From assembly GCA_964030785.1 (NCBI GenBank), contig OZ034968.1, positions 48,507,230 to 48,571,229 on the forward strand: a stretch of 64,000 nucleotides of DNA. Direction: 5' to 3'. This DNA is from Siderastrea siderea. Its lineage: Eukaryota; Cnidaria; Anthozoa; Scleractinia; Rhizangiidae. Of this stretch, positions 23,228 through 33,143 are shown piece by piece. Every line of letters starts with the position of its first letter. The stretch's first letter is position 1. The position numbers and the translations under genes were made by a program. The notes beneath the pieces are model-generated. The model saw nothing but the letters and a program-made list of their open reading frames with translations, made no database searches and was not told the DNA's origin.

Positions 23228-25315
23228 TCAGAAAGACTCGTTCAGTTCAAATAAAACGTTATCGAATTCCTCAGATTGATACTGGATAGACGTAGCTGAT
23301 TTAGCATGCAACTGAGCAGAGTAAAATTCAGGATTAAGATGCCAGCGTGACAACAAATCGGCCACCCTATTCTCAACTCCCGGTAAGTGCACCGCTCGCA
23401 GCTCAAACTCGTTAGTGGCAGAAACCAGCCAGATATTGCGTAATAGCTTTCCAAGAAGGGCGTCCCGTGTTTTACCAGCATTCAGCACTTGAACCACGGC
23501 TTCATTATCACAAAAGACAGTTAGGCGCAGGCCCTTCCAAGCAGAGCCCCACAAGCGTACAGCTACTAAGATCGCTAAACATTCCAGCTGATGGATACAC
23601 GGGAACTGAACTAGAACATCAGCGGGAAATTCCTTGTGAAAAATCCTGCTACCACTGCACCCGCCGCAACCAGTGAGACAAGCGTCTGTCGCGAAGACCT
23701 CGTCGGGAGAGGACCAACATGACGTATAAATAATGGAGACGCCATTAAACTGTGGCAGGAACTCTTTCCACCACTTGATATCTTTGCGGCACTCGCTAGT
23801 CACGTTCACATGGTGATGATTCCGCTTCACGGACCGGAGAAGGTCAAGCAAGCGCATAAGAAAAATTCTACTCTGTCGTACACATTTCGAAACAAATGAG
23901 AGCTTTCCCAAAAGAGACTGAAGCTCCCGCTTGGTGGCGCTCTTTTTATGTAGCCAAGTGTCAAGAAGAAGCGAGAGTTCCTGCACCCTTGCTGGGGTAA
24001 CTGATATAGTCATGTCCACAGTATCAAATTGCACTCCTAAGCATGTCATCGTCGTAGAAGGCGGGCAGGCCTTTTCATGAGATTCGACGAGACCGAGATT
24101 ATTTAACAGTGACTGTGTAAAACGGAAGGCACGATCAGCGTTGTCAGGAGTCTCAACCCCCTGAAAATCATCTAAGTAATTAAGGACAGCGAAACCATGT
24201 TGCGCACAAATATACGACACTGCATTTGTTATCCGTTGGCAAGCCATAGCTGCTGACCTGAGTCCCATAGGTAAAACAATGTCGAAGAAGTATTGATCCT
24301 CCCACTTAAAACCCAGTAGAGGAAAGTCATAAGGGTCTACACGAAATTGCCGGTATGCTCTCTTTAAATCACGCTTGTAAATTAGACAACCCGGTCCTTT
24401 CTGAACCACTAGAGCAGCAATGCTGTCCACAGTAGGATAACTAAGCTGAAACTCTGAGCCGTCGACCACATTAGGCAAAATTCCGTCATTCACCGATGTA
24501 CCAGGAGGCCAACTTAAGTCCAGAATGACCCGGCGTTCCGAAGTATCTTTCTTGGGTACCGTGTTGAGTGGAGATACAGCCATGCCGTTGCGGAAGGGAA
24601 CCGAAATAAAAGGCCCAACGAGAGATTTGCGAGCTAGTTCTCCTTGAAGATAAGAATGCATATCCGACGGAAAATTCAATGCACCAGAATGGTTGCGAAA
24701 GTTACTCAAGGGGAAGCCGTGAACGTCATAAAGATAACCCACGGGCCACCCAAACTCCAAATAGTCACAAACAATTGAATCACAGTAGTTGACCAGATAA
24801 GATCTCCACAATGAAATATTTAAATGTGTTGACAATGGAATCCTGCAATGCTTGTAATTGTACGCACCCGACGCGTGAACTACTTCATGAAGGTTAATCT
24901 GCTTTTGAATAAAATCATTGTCAACAGTAAAAACATCTCGTACTGTAAACGCACAGGCACTGTCACGACGGGCAATAGACTCACTGCTAGCGCCCTTTGC
25001 GGCATCCGCACAAGCAGAAAAGGCTGTCACGCACCGGTCAACTGTATTATCCACGCATGTGGCCGCATTAGTCACATTGACTGATGAAACGAGAGAATCC
25101 AGCTCGTCCTCCACCGGAAAAATTGTCACGCAGGAATCAGGACTAGTGTCACGAGAATAGTCACGCTTAAAAACACCGAGAGAACATGTAGAGTCACGGA
25201 AAAGGTCACGCTCAAAAACATGAGAGGGTTCACGAGCAGAAAGTCGGGAGTGATCATGAACAAACACATCTGAATACGCGGGAGAAGAAACTTGAACATG
25301 TGAAGAATGATTCAT
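23228..25315 (-). CDS. Reverse transcriptase-RNase H of Ngaro-like element
   Basis: 695 codons, uninterrupted. Residues ~1-130 are a low-complexity leader with repeated Arg-Asp pairs and no known domain. The RT covers ~230-470, with the palm motif DLKRAYRQF (~316-324) and the active site YLDD at 380-383. The RNase H domain covers ~530-660 (DACLTGCGG, QLECLAI, FCDNEAVV). It makes DNA from the element's RNA and removes the RNA strand. It sits 33 bp after the gag-like ORF. All catalytic Asp positions I can see are kept, so it is probably functional. Confidence 0.92.
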   Translation of the reverse strand: MNHSSHVQVSSPAYSDVFVHDHSRLSAREPSHVFERDLFRDSTCSLGVFKRDYSRDTSPDSCVTIFPVEDELDSLVSSVNVTNAATCVDNTVDRCVTAFSACADAAKGASSESIARRDSACAFTVRDVFTVDNDFIQKQINLHEVVHASGAYNYKHCRIPLSTHLNISLWRSYLVNYCDSIVCDYLEFGWPVGYLYDVHGFPLSNFRNHSGALNFPSDMHSYLQGELARKSLVGPFISVPFRNGMAVSPLNTVPKKDTSERRVILDLSWPPGTSVNDGILPNVVDGSEFQLSYPTVDSIAALVVQKGPGCLIYKRDLKRAYRQFRVDPYDFPLLGFKWEDQYFFDIVLPMGLRSAAMACQRITNAVSYICAQHGFAVLNYLDDFQGVETPDNADRAFRFTQSLLNNLGLVESHEKACPPSTTMTCLGVQFDTVDMTISVTPARVQELSLLLDTWLHKKSATKRELQSLLGKLSFVSKCVRQSRIFLMRLLDLLRSVKRNHHHVNVTSECRKDIKWWKEFLPQFNGVSIIYTSCWSSPDEVFATDACLTGCGGCSGSRIFHKEFPADVLVQFPCIHQLECLAILVAVRLWGSAWKGLRLTVFCDNEAVVQVLNAGKTRDALLGKLLRNIWLVSATNEFELRAVHLPGVENRVADLLSRWHLNPEFYSAQLHAKSATSIQYQSEEFDNVLFELNESF

Positions 25316-25348
25316 TGTCCGGTCCGGGTAATTAAGATTCGCAATCAG

Positions 25349-26509
25349 TCACGAGTCGCCAGCGGTCACGGTCGGTTGTTGTGACCTCTGGTGAGGACAC
25401 TCAGTGGAGAACTCTGAATGAAATTTCTTGGCTTTCTCCTTGATCCAGCAATTTGCACAAATGTGGCAAAGCCATTTCCTTTCCCCTTTGACCAGAGCGT
25501 AATGATCCTTATTATGAGGGCACGTACCGCGTTGAAATTCACGACAAAATAAAATATTGGGGGCGTTCCTCTTTGACTCTTTCGACACAGCGACCGACGT
25601 CACTCGCTTTGTGCATCCTGCCATTGCCCGAATTTCGAGAGACGAAAAAGAGTCCCCCCAGTTAAGGCGACCACGCTCTATTTCCATAAGTACGGCTGCG
25701 TGAAAGGCTCTCACTGCGCTCCATTCGTACACGCTGGCCAGATACATTAGTTGAGTCAAATGCTCGATTCGAGCCTGGCGTTCTGTCGGCGAAATCTTGG
25801 TTAGCGACAAAATGCTACTGTACCCCGCTACAAATTCCTCTATTGAGAGGTCATCATAGCGCACGTCTTTGCTGACATAGCTTAGGGAAAGCTCACTTTG
25901 TGGCCAAAGTTGAGGCCGCACCACTCTAGAAACGACCTTAGCGGTTTTACCAGATTCTAGTTTCTTACCTCGGCGACGGCGTGAATGGTGCCGATGATCC
26001 TTCTCTTCCTCCGGCGAGCTGATGTCTGAGTCCGAGTCAGACTCAGTCGGCTTGTGCTCAGATAGCCCCATCTTCCCCATTTGTTTTTCTACATCCCGAG
26101 CCAGGGAATCAAAAGAACGTAAACCAAGCGACGTAACGGCCTTCGATGATTCACTCACATCACTCTGATTGGCACCTTTAGCGAGGGCTTTGTTTTCGGC
26201 ACGAAGTTTATCCAGCCGTGCACGCAATCGAGCCTTTTCTTTGGTACGCTCTGCTTCCAGTGCTTCCTTTTTCTTTTGCTTGAGATCTGATTGAACCTTC
26301 TCCTCAGCCGCCAATAATTCCCTCAGATAGCTGAGTTCGCTGTCCTCTTCTTCATCTTCGACGCCGCCACACGCCCCTTGCTCAGGCACTTTCGACACAT
26401 CGGCAGACTTACTGAACAGCGCAAAGATCTCCTCTTCAGAACCACTTGTCAGACCCTCGTTAAGTTTCGCGTAATCAACCTTTGGTTTACTTCGAAGATT
26501 GTAAGGCAT
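25349..26509 (-). CDS. Gag-like protein of Ngaro-like element
   Basis: 386 codons, starting MPYNLRSK close to the end of repeat block B. Residues ~55-115 form an Arg/Lys/Glu-rich coiled coil. A charged linker (acidic SDSDSD then basic HHSRRRRGKK) follows at ~155-190. The C-terminus (~315-375) has several Cys/His pairs (FCREF...CPHNKDHY, CHICANCW) fitting one or two zinc sites for nucleic-acid binding. It is expected to package element RNA. The first-ORF position and zinc-binding tail support gag; the sequence alone does not prove it. Confidence 0.8.
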   Translation of the reverse strand: MPYNLRSKPKVDYAKLNEGLTSGSEEEIFALFSKSADVSKVPEQGACGGVEDEEEDSELSYLRELLAAEEKVQSDLKQKKKEALEAERTKEKARLRARLDKLRAENKALAKGANQSDVSESSKAVTSLGLRSFDSLARDVEKQMGKMGLSEHKPTESDSDSDISSPEEEKDHRHHSRRRRGKKLESGKTAKVVSRVVRPQLWPQSELSLSYVSKDVRYDDLSIEEFVAGYSSILSLTKISPTERQARIEHLTQLMYLASVYEWSAVRAFHAAVLMEIERGRLNWGDSFSSLEIRAMAGCTKRVTSVAVSKESKRNAPNILFCREFQRGTCPHNKDHYALVKGERKWLCHICANCWIKEKAKKFHSEFSTECPHQRSQQPTVTAGDS

Positions 26510-26513
26510 AGTA

Positions 26514-26696
26514 AAATAGAAAAAATACTCGAATCACTGGGAACAATTATTCTAACGTGCTCAAAACCAGAAAGAAACTACACACGTGTCTAATCGATGA
26601 AAGTTAATAACTAGTATGAACTCAACAATATTTAACAGATTGCTCTCCAAGACCGTTTAGAATTACCTATTTTAACTAGGTCAAAATAACACAATT
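26514..26696. repeat. Ngaro split direct repeat, block B at 5' end
   Basis: 183 bp identical by eye to 21849-22031. In ORF orientation it is the 5' terminal repeat and probably contains the element's promoter. The last four bases AATT are shared with the gypsy target. Confidence 0.85.
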
Positions 26697-27061
26697 TGGT
26701 TAACTGTACGTGGGTATTCTGGTCCAATTCTAAGCAAACCAAGCTCCGTTGCGGTTTTCTTGCCCAGAAGAGATTCCGCATTTAAATTCTCAACAACAAC
26801 AAAGTCGGCACGCGTATGGAGGTCAGGCGTTGACACATTGGCATTGAAAGTTCCTTTCACAGGAAGTGGCGTTTCCGAGCCGTATGGATAAATCTTGACA
26901 TGAGAATGTCCGAGTATAATTCCTTTATCCATTAGCTGGCTGAATGTATCACTGTTCAGTACATTGACACAAGCTCCTGAGTCTATAATAACAGGAATTG
27001 ACGTACCTTCAACAGTTATCGGAACAGTGCTGTCCTCTTTGTTGCCCCCAATCGCAAACAA
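26697..27061 (-). pseudogene. Gypsy aspartic protease
   Basis: About 120 residues with the retroviral-type active site IIDSGACVN (Asp-Ser-Gly) preceded by VPITVEGTSIP, and the later hydrophobic FVVVENLNAESLLG block with a flap-like region between. The frame begins after the gag stop and runs into the Ngaro insertion at 26693. Continuity with the RT side across the insertion is exact at protein level. It would cleave gag-pol. Confidence 0.85.
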
Positions 27062-27064
27062 ATA

Positions 27065-27780
27065 CTAGTTATCTGAAGTATCATGTTCAGTTGTGACATA
27101 CCGAAGTCCATTCCGTTGTTGCGTAACATTTCGAGAATTCGCGTCTTTGGCAGCTTGTTTTGGAGCACTTTTGCAGACGCCGCCAAAATGTCCTTCCTTG
27201 CCACAGTTACTGCACGTTTTTCCATTCGCAGGACATGAAGGATCCTTCGCGCGATGGCCCGCGTGACCGCAGCAAAAGCATACAACCGGTCTCGTGTCGT
27301 GATTCTTGGACTTTGAATTCTTTGCATTTCTAGGTTGACGCGCCCCCGTATTCCGTCTATGCTGCTCCCTTGACCTCTGAAATCCACTAGAAATCTGATT
27401 GATCTGCTGCCTTGAAGATCCAGCAGCTGCTTCCATTGTAGCGGCATGCAGATCAGACGCTTCTATCGATCGAGCGATTCGCAAAAGTCCCTCGAGCGTC
27501 AGGTCGGTTTCGGGCAACAGTCGACGGCGAAAACTGTTCGAAGCACATTTGTCGACCACTTGGTCTGGAATCATTTCATCAACCTTGTCGTACTCACAGG
27601 ATTTCGCAAGGCTCCGTAACCGAGTAACATACGCGTCAATGCTTTCATGTGGCTCTTGCGCTGCCTGCCGAAAAGCGTGTCTCTCAAATGGAATGTTCTT
27701 CTTTGGCTGAAAATATACAGTAAGCTTAGCCAGTGCAGTATCGTAATCCGTCCCAGCGTCGCTGAGAGTTTCGAAAATGG
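27065..27780 (-). pseudogene. Gypsy gag (nucleocapsid end), 5'-truncated
   Basis: The open part includes a capsid-type retrotransposon-gag segment (27575-27710: FERHAFRQAAQ, DAYVTRLRSLAK). It then has a nucleocapsid with two zinc knuckles: CFCCGHAGHRAKDPSC and CSNCGKEGHFGGVC. It is basic between residues ~65 and 95 of the Met-initiated part. The N-terminal half is missing, cut at about 27780 where the next element starts. Confidence 0.8.
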
Positions 27781-29044
27781 TTTGAACTCACAAGTTGCAT
27801 ATAGTGTGTTACACTTTCACTCCTATTTAAGTCTGTAGGTATTAAGGAATGAAGGTAGTTTAGTTGATCTTCATTCAGCGGTATGTTGCTTCTTGGAACA
27901 ACTACTGCCTCATCATCTGGAACACTAATAATAGAATCATCCTCTTCTTCTACTCCATACCAAAATAATTCCTCCTCTGTTAAAATGTCACCCAGCGGTG
28001 ACAAAGCTGAAGAGGGTATGAACCTCCTTCTGTACTAAGACCGTGGTAATTCCATTGATTAGTAAATTCTTGCAAAGATTTGTTTATTTGCTGCAAAAAT
28101 ACAAGATGAAGTGGTAACAAATGAGGTTCATTTAGTTGGTCCAACAGACCAGATGTTTCCATCATGTGAAACTCATCTATATAGCTCTTACGAACACCAC
28201 TAGTCACATCCCTGTGAAGTCTCTCAACTCTTTGGTTATGGACAGAGCTTCCTGTTATCATGCTTCCTCTGTTTACACCACGACATTCCAACATCATGCG
28301 GGCCACACCAACGTTTTCGAGACCATGATCACTTCTGACTCTTGAAGGTATTCCATAAGTTTGACATGCATTCTGAAACAGTCCAAGGACTGTTTCTGAT
28401 TTGTTGTTGTTTGCACAGTATACGTATGGAATCAGTCTGGAATACCCATCAATAGCCGTATGGATTACAAACCGCCAGCGTATCATCTTGTGATTACCAT
28501 CGATGTGCCATAGGGCATTTGGACATTGCACATTGTATTGTCGTCCGCAAATAGTTCCTCTCCATCGAAGTGCTGTTCCAACTGGATCCAGCTCACGCAT
28601 CAGTTCCCTAACTTTCCATCGCTGCACCTTTATTCCCCTGCTGTACAGTGCACCCAGCATGCGGGTTTGTCCAATTCCTGGGGTGACACTCATTATGCCT
28701 TGCATGATTTCTCTCAGCTCTCCGTCTCCACTGGAAGTCCAGTTCTGTTCATCAGTTATTTGAAACTCTTGCCTCCTTCGACTCAAGGTTTTAGTAGAGA
28801 TTCCAAGTAATTCTGCTATTCTCACCCAAGAAAAGTACAACTCACGAAGGAATTCGATTTGCCTTTTAGAAACTTCAAACTTTGGTTGACCTCTCATACC
28901 TGTATAATTTCTCTCACATTGGTAGGCCGAGACATCCCGCGAGCTTTCACTCAAGTCTCCTGTCATATTCTCAAAGAAAACTCGAAGTCTTGTCAGACAT
29001 GTGGACAGCTCATCCATGTTGCTATGAAAGTTGTCCATTTCCAA
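27726..29044 (-). pseudogene. rve/DDE integrase-core protein, frameshifted near C-terminus
   Basis: The main frame (27980-29044, 354 codons) has a helix-turn-helix around residues 65-95 ([18 protein letters not shown]) and an rve catalytic core. Candidate triad: Asp182 (HIDGNHK), Asp239 (RSDHGLENV) and Glu274 (QRVERL), with 34 residues between the last two. The C-terminal part continues in another frame (27726-28004), an acidic segment (VEEEDDSIISVPDDE), so a frameshift lies near 27980-28010. Proteins of this build occur in many copies in fish and cnidarians and belong to integrase-like cut-and-paste transposons (Ginger-like). It would cut and join DNA ends in the nucleus. The triad is kept; the break makes this copy doubtful. 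Confidence 0.7.
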
Positions 29045-29129
29045 ATCGTGCTCTGAAAGAAGTAATAGTTCAGCAGCCCCAGGGGGGCTGGCAGCTACCT
29101 TTGATCTTGCCGCTTTTGGCCTCTAGATG
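27781..29129 (-). mobile_element. rve-type DDE transposon copy inserted in gypsy gag
   Basis: The gypsy gag sequence stops near 27780 and the integrase-domain gene occupies the next 1.3 kb on the - strand. Its own terminal repeats were not identified; the right limit is set at the target duplication of the following MITE. Gypsy sequence does not clearly resume beyond it. Confidence 0.5.
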
Positions 29130-29137
29130 ATTGCCCC

Positions 29138-29459
29138 CAACCTCGTCCCCAGGGCCTTCTCCTCGTTCAAAATGGCGGTCGGAGAAACCCTGGCCAAGGC
29201 TGCTGAAATACTCCAAGAATCGTGGAGTATTTTGTCACGTGACACATGATGAAACGGCTTTTTGGAGGTTGGTTTTAGCGACTGGCAGCCCTGTTTGTGT
29301 TTTTGCGATCTGAAACTGTTGTTCAAACGGAAAGAAGACATTTTAAAGTGTTTACGTGACAAAATTTTAACGAATTTTTGGAGCCATTTTGGCAGCCTTG
29401 GCCAGGGGTTTCTCCGACCGCCATTTTGAACAAGGAGAAGGCCCTGGGAACGAGGTTGG
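29138..29459. mobile_element. hAT-like MITE with 8-bp target duplication
   Basis: Inverted ends of about 60 bp start CAACCTCGTCCCCAGGGCC and finish GGCCCTGGGAACGAGGTTGG. ATTGCCCC flanks both sides (29130-29137 and 29460-29467), an 8-bp target duplication as made by hAT transposases. The inner arms contain CAAAATGGCGG/CCGCCATTTTG. Same end family as the large element at 41387-45011. Confidence 0.88.
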
Positions 29460-29584
29460 ATTGCCCCAGTAAAGAAATCTGTCGATCATTCGAAAACCTT
29501 AACGAGCATGCGCCAATGCAAGGAAGTCTCGCGCGAACTACTCGAGAAGAGGTGTTTTTATTCGTGGTGACTCGACTGTAGAAA

Positions 29585-29651
29585 ATGAATTCGTTGTTTG
29601 TTATTGTTTATTTGCTGTTAGCAATTTTTGCGACAGTACAGAGTTTGAACA
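29585..29651 (+). CDS. Possible 5' coding piece with signal peptide
   Basis: ATG in fair context followed by 21 codons MNSLFVIVYLLLAIFATVQS, which reads as a signal peptide (hydrophobic core, small residues before Gln-Ser). The frame then meets the inserted element at 29652. After the element the same frame soon hits a stop, so whether this was a gene is uncertain. Confidence 0.25.
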
Positions 29652-30550
29652 CGGTGTGCGACACATGCAGACTGCAGACTGCAGACTTGCAGACTTGCAG
29701 ACTTGCAGACTTGCAGACTTGCAGACTTGCAGACTTGCAGACTGCAGACTTGCAGACTAGCAGACTTGCAGACTTGCAGACTCAACATACCGACCTTTCC
29801 TATTTCATTCTTAAACTAACGTTGAGCAAACTACGCTGTTTCCACGTCGCGTGCTTGCCGCTAGGTATGCTTTAAATGACCCTTTAAAAGAAAGCCTTTA
29901 TAGGCCTTTGCTTTAAAGGCTGGACTTAGCAACATCCACCTCTCTTCAATAATTAGACAAATGTACCAAAGACCTCCCCCCCCCCCCAGGTTCATCTCTG
30001 TGCTCAGTTTCGGCGATTAAATATAAAGAGCCAGCTACATAACGAATAGGATTTACAGCAGACCAGTTAAATACTGATAGTTTTCAGGGCATCTCGCAGC
30101 AATAATTGCTAGCCACCTTGAAAAATGCCTGAAAAAGGGACTTCCATATGAAACGGGCTGGCCAGTACCGTGTTTAGGACGGAACGCCAATGCTTTTACC
30201 AACTGAGGTTCGCTTAGTGCTGCGAGTAAGGAAGTAAATAAAGTAGAAGAAAGAAACCGCGTTATTGGAATTAAAATTAATAGCTTATTTGACTGCCTGG
30301 TTTGGAATGGTATCTTTTAGGGGTCAAATAAGCTTGAGCCACACCAGTCAACTCGCTTAAACAGCTGTTATACATAGAGGGCATAGAACCGTGCATGCAA
30401 CTTTCAACTAGTGTTTTATTAATTTTAGATGGCACAAAAACGAATTAGGAAAGGTCAGTATGTTGAGTCTGCAGGTCTGCGAGTCTGCAAGTCTGCAGGT
30501 CTGCAAGTCTGCAAGTCTGCAAGTCTGCAGTCTGCATGTGTCGCACACCG
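29652..30550. mobile_element. Mutator-like element with octamer-array inverted ends
   Basis: The ends begin CGGTGTGCGACACATGCAG and close with the exact inverse CTGCATGTGTCGCACACCG. Just inside, each end consists of tandem ACTTGCAG octamers (about 12 at the left, 29671-29790; about 8 at the right, 30462-30530, inverted). GTTTGAACA (9 bp) flanks both sides (29643-29651 and 30551-30559), a target duplication of Mutator-like size. The ~670-bp core has no ORF. Confidence 0.8.
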
Positions 30551-30559
30551 GTTTGAACA

Positions 30560-31927
30560 CCACATTTCTTTGATTTCTGAATCTGTGTACACCCCTGATG
30601 GGTATAATGTCAAGAACACGAGCTGTGATGTTTGTGTTATCGAAAGTAACGCTCGCGGTGTCAACAGCCACTTGACCTGGGAAATGGCATTAAGTTGCAG
30701 CTTTCGACCTTCCGTTTCGATCCATTTCTGTTTCTGAGACCATCAAAACCGATGGAATGAAGGACCAGCTTTGTTTTAGATTAGTAGAGCAGTCAATATT
30801 GAATACGCAAGTGACAAGTTTCGGCCTAATATTTTCCCAGTTGAGTGTGTTGAACAATATGGCTTAAGCTCAAATTATAACTACATTCTAGCGGATAACT
30901 GTGGATTTCGCTGTCTCAGAAAGATTTATAAGGATTTTTATACTGTGGAAACTGTGGAATCTTCCAGCCGACACTGTGAAAAGAGGTGATTTCGATTGCG
31001 ATTTTTCTTTTAAGTCTGTTTCACGATGAAGGCACAGAATGCCAAGGCCCAGAATGTACGTGTTACAAATTGGGCTTGAACTTTATTCATGCAGTAAACA
31101 AATACTTGTCTCAAGTTTTATGCGTCTTATTTACAGCCGTAAGTGTAATTACGTATAAAACGCCACGTTTATTTTACGGAATTCCTCTTTGTTTGGTTTG
31201 AATGTTTCTTGGCGGCAGTTATTCCTGCAAATATATTGGCTAGTTTTCAGTTTTAAAAACTGCAGTTACAAGAAAGATGATAGAATTTTGCAACTGGAAA
31301 GGATAGCTTATAAAGGAAAACCAACAAAAGAAGAATGCTTAACCTTACAAATAGAGCTACCTGAGGGTTGCTTGTTCAGTTATAAGAGAACTTAAAGAAT
31401 TGGCAAAGGAAATACACCCAGGTATGGGAAACCTCCCTTCCATATATTGTACAGTGCTAAGTTAAATCAATGGAAAATGCACTAAACTCTCACATTTCCA
31501 AGCATTTTCCCACATTACGCATTATTGGTCGATTAGAAGGATTATAAACATTTGCGAGGGTCATCTGAAAAGATTGAAGGATTTAAAATTATATGATTTT
31601 GTCTTTTGCCTGTAGCCTGTAGCCTGTACAAGAGGCTTAATTCAAGGGAAAGACATTAAGGCCCTTATTCTTAAGTGTCAGTGAAAAATTTGTAGTTTGA
31701 GTTCAGTAACACCGGGTGAACTATGCAATAATGCAGTGAGGACAGTGCAAAAGTTCTATACTGTCCTTTCTTTTAAAAGAGCAATCAACCTCTCCTGCTC
31801 ACACCCTTTCAGACATTTGTACTTCCAATGAGGAAACAGTTCCCAGTGCCTTGCAAGGAGAATTTTTATCGAAAATGGATATATGTGAAATAAATCGTGT
31901 GAACTTCAGATGAACACGCAGGGCTTG
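30560..31927. other. No gene assigned
   Basis: Several short frames. One at about 31247-31395 follows a good acceptor (TAGTTTTCAG) and encodes a charged peptide, but no partner exon was found. No repeats recognised. Confidence 0.35.
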
Positions 31928-32035
31928 CAGTTAAATGTATTCAACTTCAGCAGTTGAAAAAGCAAATTTGATCCTGTTCGTGACTGCATTTTTCAGGTTT
32001 GCTTTTTCAACTGTTCGAGTTGAATACATTTAACT
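31928..32035. repeat. 108-bp hairpin repeat
   Basis: CAGTTAAATGTATTCAACT at the left is mirrored by AGTTGAATACATTTAACTG at the right, and the inner GTTGAAAAAGCAAA by TTTGCTTTTTCAAC. A foldback miniature element. Confidence 0.85.
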
Positions 32036-32689
32036 GTGTGGATTACTATTTCAGAATTTTTTACCGATAAGGTAGGGGAAAACAGATCAAAACGTTGTAT
32101 TGCTGGGTGTCAACATGAGGCTGGCATGCATTCAGTAACTTATTTACAAAGGAGATATGAAATAACCCAGAATGGCTGATCAACCATGGTTGGTCTATGT
32201 GTGCAACAGTCATTTTGAAGTGTTTTCAGAAAATTAATGATTGACACAGCTGTCCATGAATATGTCATCAGTAAAAGTCCCTGTGCAACTGGAAACCTTT
32301 GCCAAAAACATATTTATCAACATGCATCATGGGTAGCCTGATAACTAGCAGATCCCACGTGATGGTGTGTTGCTTTACAAACAACAGAACCTTTGCAAAC
32401 TCCTGCCCCAAATGATTGTTTTGTTTGCAAAAGCTGCTCAAGAACAATTCAAGCCCCTTCAGAGTTCAAATGTCAATTTTCCACAAACCCATTCATTATG
32501 AAATATATGAAGCCATGGTCACCAAGTTAATATGTAAAATGACTGGCTGGAGTATTGCTGTCAGTTGAGCAACCTGCCTCCTTTAAGTTTCAGTTTTCAA
32601 CCCAGAGATGTGATAGACAAAATCTAAATGAAAAATTACTTCACTTTTTTTTCTCCAAAATAATGAGCTTTAATTTATTACAAGGTATA
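32036..32689. other. No feature recognised
   Basis: Non-coding sequence downstream (on the - strand) of a possible terminal exon. Nothing identified. Confidence 0.4.
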
Positions 32690-32890
32690 CCTAGTCAATA
32701 TCTGTAGCTCATTTGGCAAAGTGTTGTAAACATCACCTCTCAGCTTTTCACCACTTAAGGATTTTAGAGAACTGTACATGAAAAAATCTCTTGTGGACTG
32801 TATGGCAGTAACATAACTTGAGAAAAACAGAAAATAATTTGGATCAACAACACCTCCACAATTAATTGTTAACTCCCCCTGGGTAGTTCC
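32690..32890 (-). CDS. Possible terminal exon of unknown gene
   Basis: On the - strand a TTTCCTTTCTTTATAG acceptor precedes 66 codons with no stop (LTINCGGVVDPNY, then SYVTAIQSTRDFF and PNELQIL). It ends at TAA, and AATAAA overlaps the stop. The splice signal, length and polyadenylation signal fit a last exon (phase 1). I do not recognise the protein. It may belong with the exon-like block at 33536-33644, but the phases do not join directly, so at least one exon lies between or they are unrelated. Confidence 0.4.
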
Positions 32891-33005
32891 TATAAAGAAA
32901 GGAAAATCTACAGTGTACGTAAATAAAACAATAAGGCAAAGGTAAAGTAAGATGGAGGAAGTCTCGTGCGTCAATTCTTAGTTTAAGAGAAAGGCGAATC
33001 TGGGG

Positions 33006-33143
33006 TTTACCTCGGTGTAAGAACCTGACAAGATTTTCTTTGTTTGCTAGCTTTTGTTTTGCTGTACGGTATTGTTTTAAATGTTTTTGTTTCCTTTGTT
33101 TTACGTCATCCGTGAGTTTCACAGGTTCTTACACCGAGGTAAA
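33006..33143. mobile_element. MITE with 22-bp inverted ends
   Basis: TTTACCTCGGTGTAAGAACC at the left and GGTTCTTACACCGAGGTAAA at the right are exact inverse copies. The 94-bp centre has no ORF. It lies in the presumed intron between the two - strand exon-like blocks. Confidence 0.75.

Larger units (their letters stand above)
21683..26692 (-). mobile_element. Ngaro-like tyrosine-recombinase retrotransposon, apparently complete
   Basis: About 5.0 kb, inserted in the gypsy element. AATT is present at both junctions (21679-21682 and 26693-26696). Three uninterrupted ORFs lie on the - strand: gag-like, RT-RNase H, and tyrosine recombinase, with short gaps of 33 and 45 bp. There is no DDE integrase, aspartic protease or LTR pair; the terminal repeats are split direct repeats with no visible differences between copies. 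Known biology of this group: RNA is reverse transcribed to a circular intermediate and inserted by the recombinase. Intact frames and identical repeats suggest recent insertion. Confidence 0.9.
18530..27780 (-). mobile_element. Ty3/gypsy retrotransposon, decayed and interrupted
   Basis: In - strand order: gag (27065-27780), aspartic protease (26697-27061), reverse transcriptase and RNase H (20365-21690), integrase (18877-20260). The element is cut by the Ngaro insertion 21683-26692; reading across it restores the continuous protein region between protease and RT. A second insertion is the 99-bp LINE tail at 20266-20364. The gag end is truncated at about 27780, where the rve-integrase element begins. 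Frame breaks and stops occur in RT and integrase, so the element is inactive. Confidence 0.85.

Noticed and set aside
29585..29875. 96-codon ORF with repeated CRLADLQT
   Set aside because: Most of it is the octamer array of the Mutator-like element.
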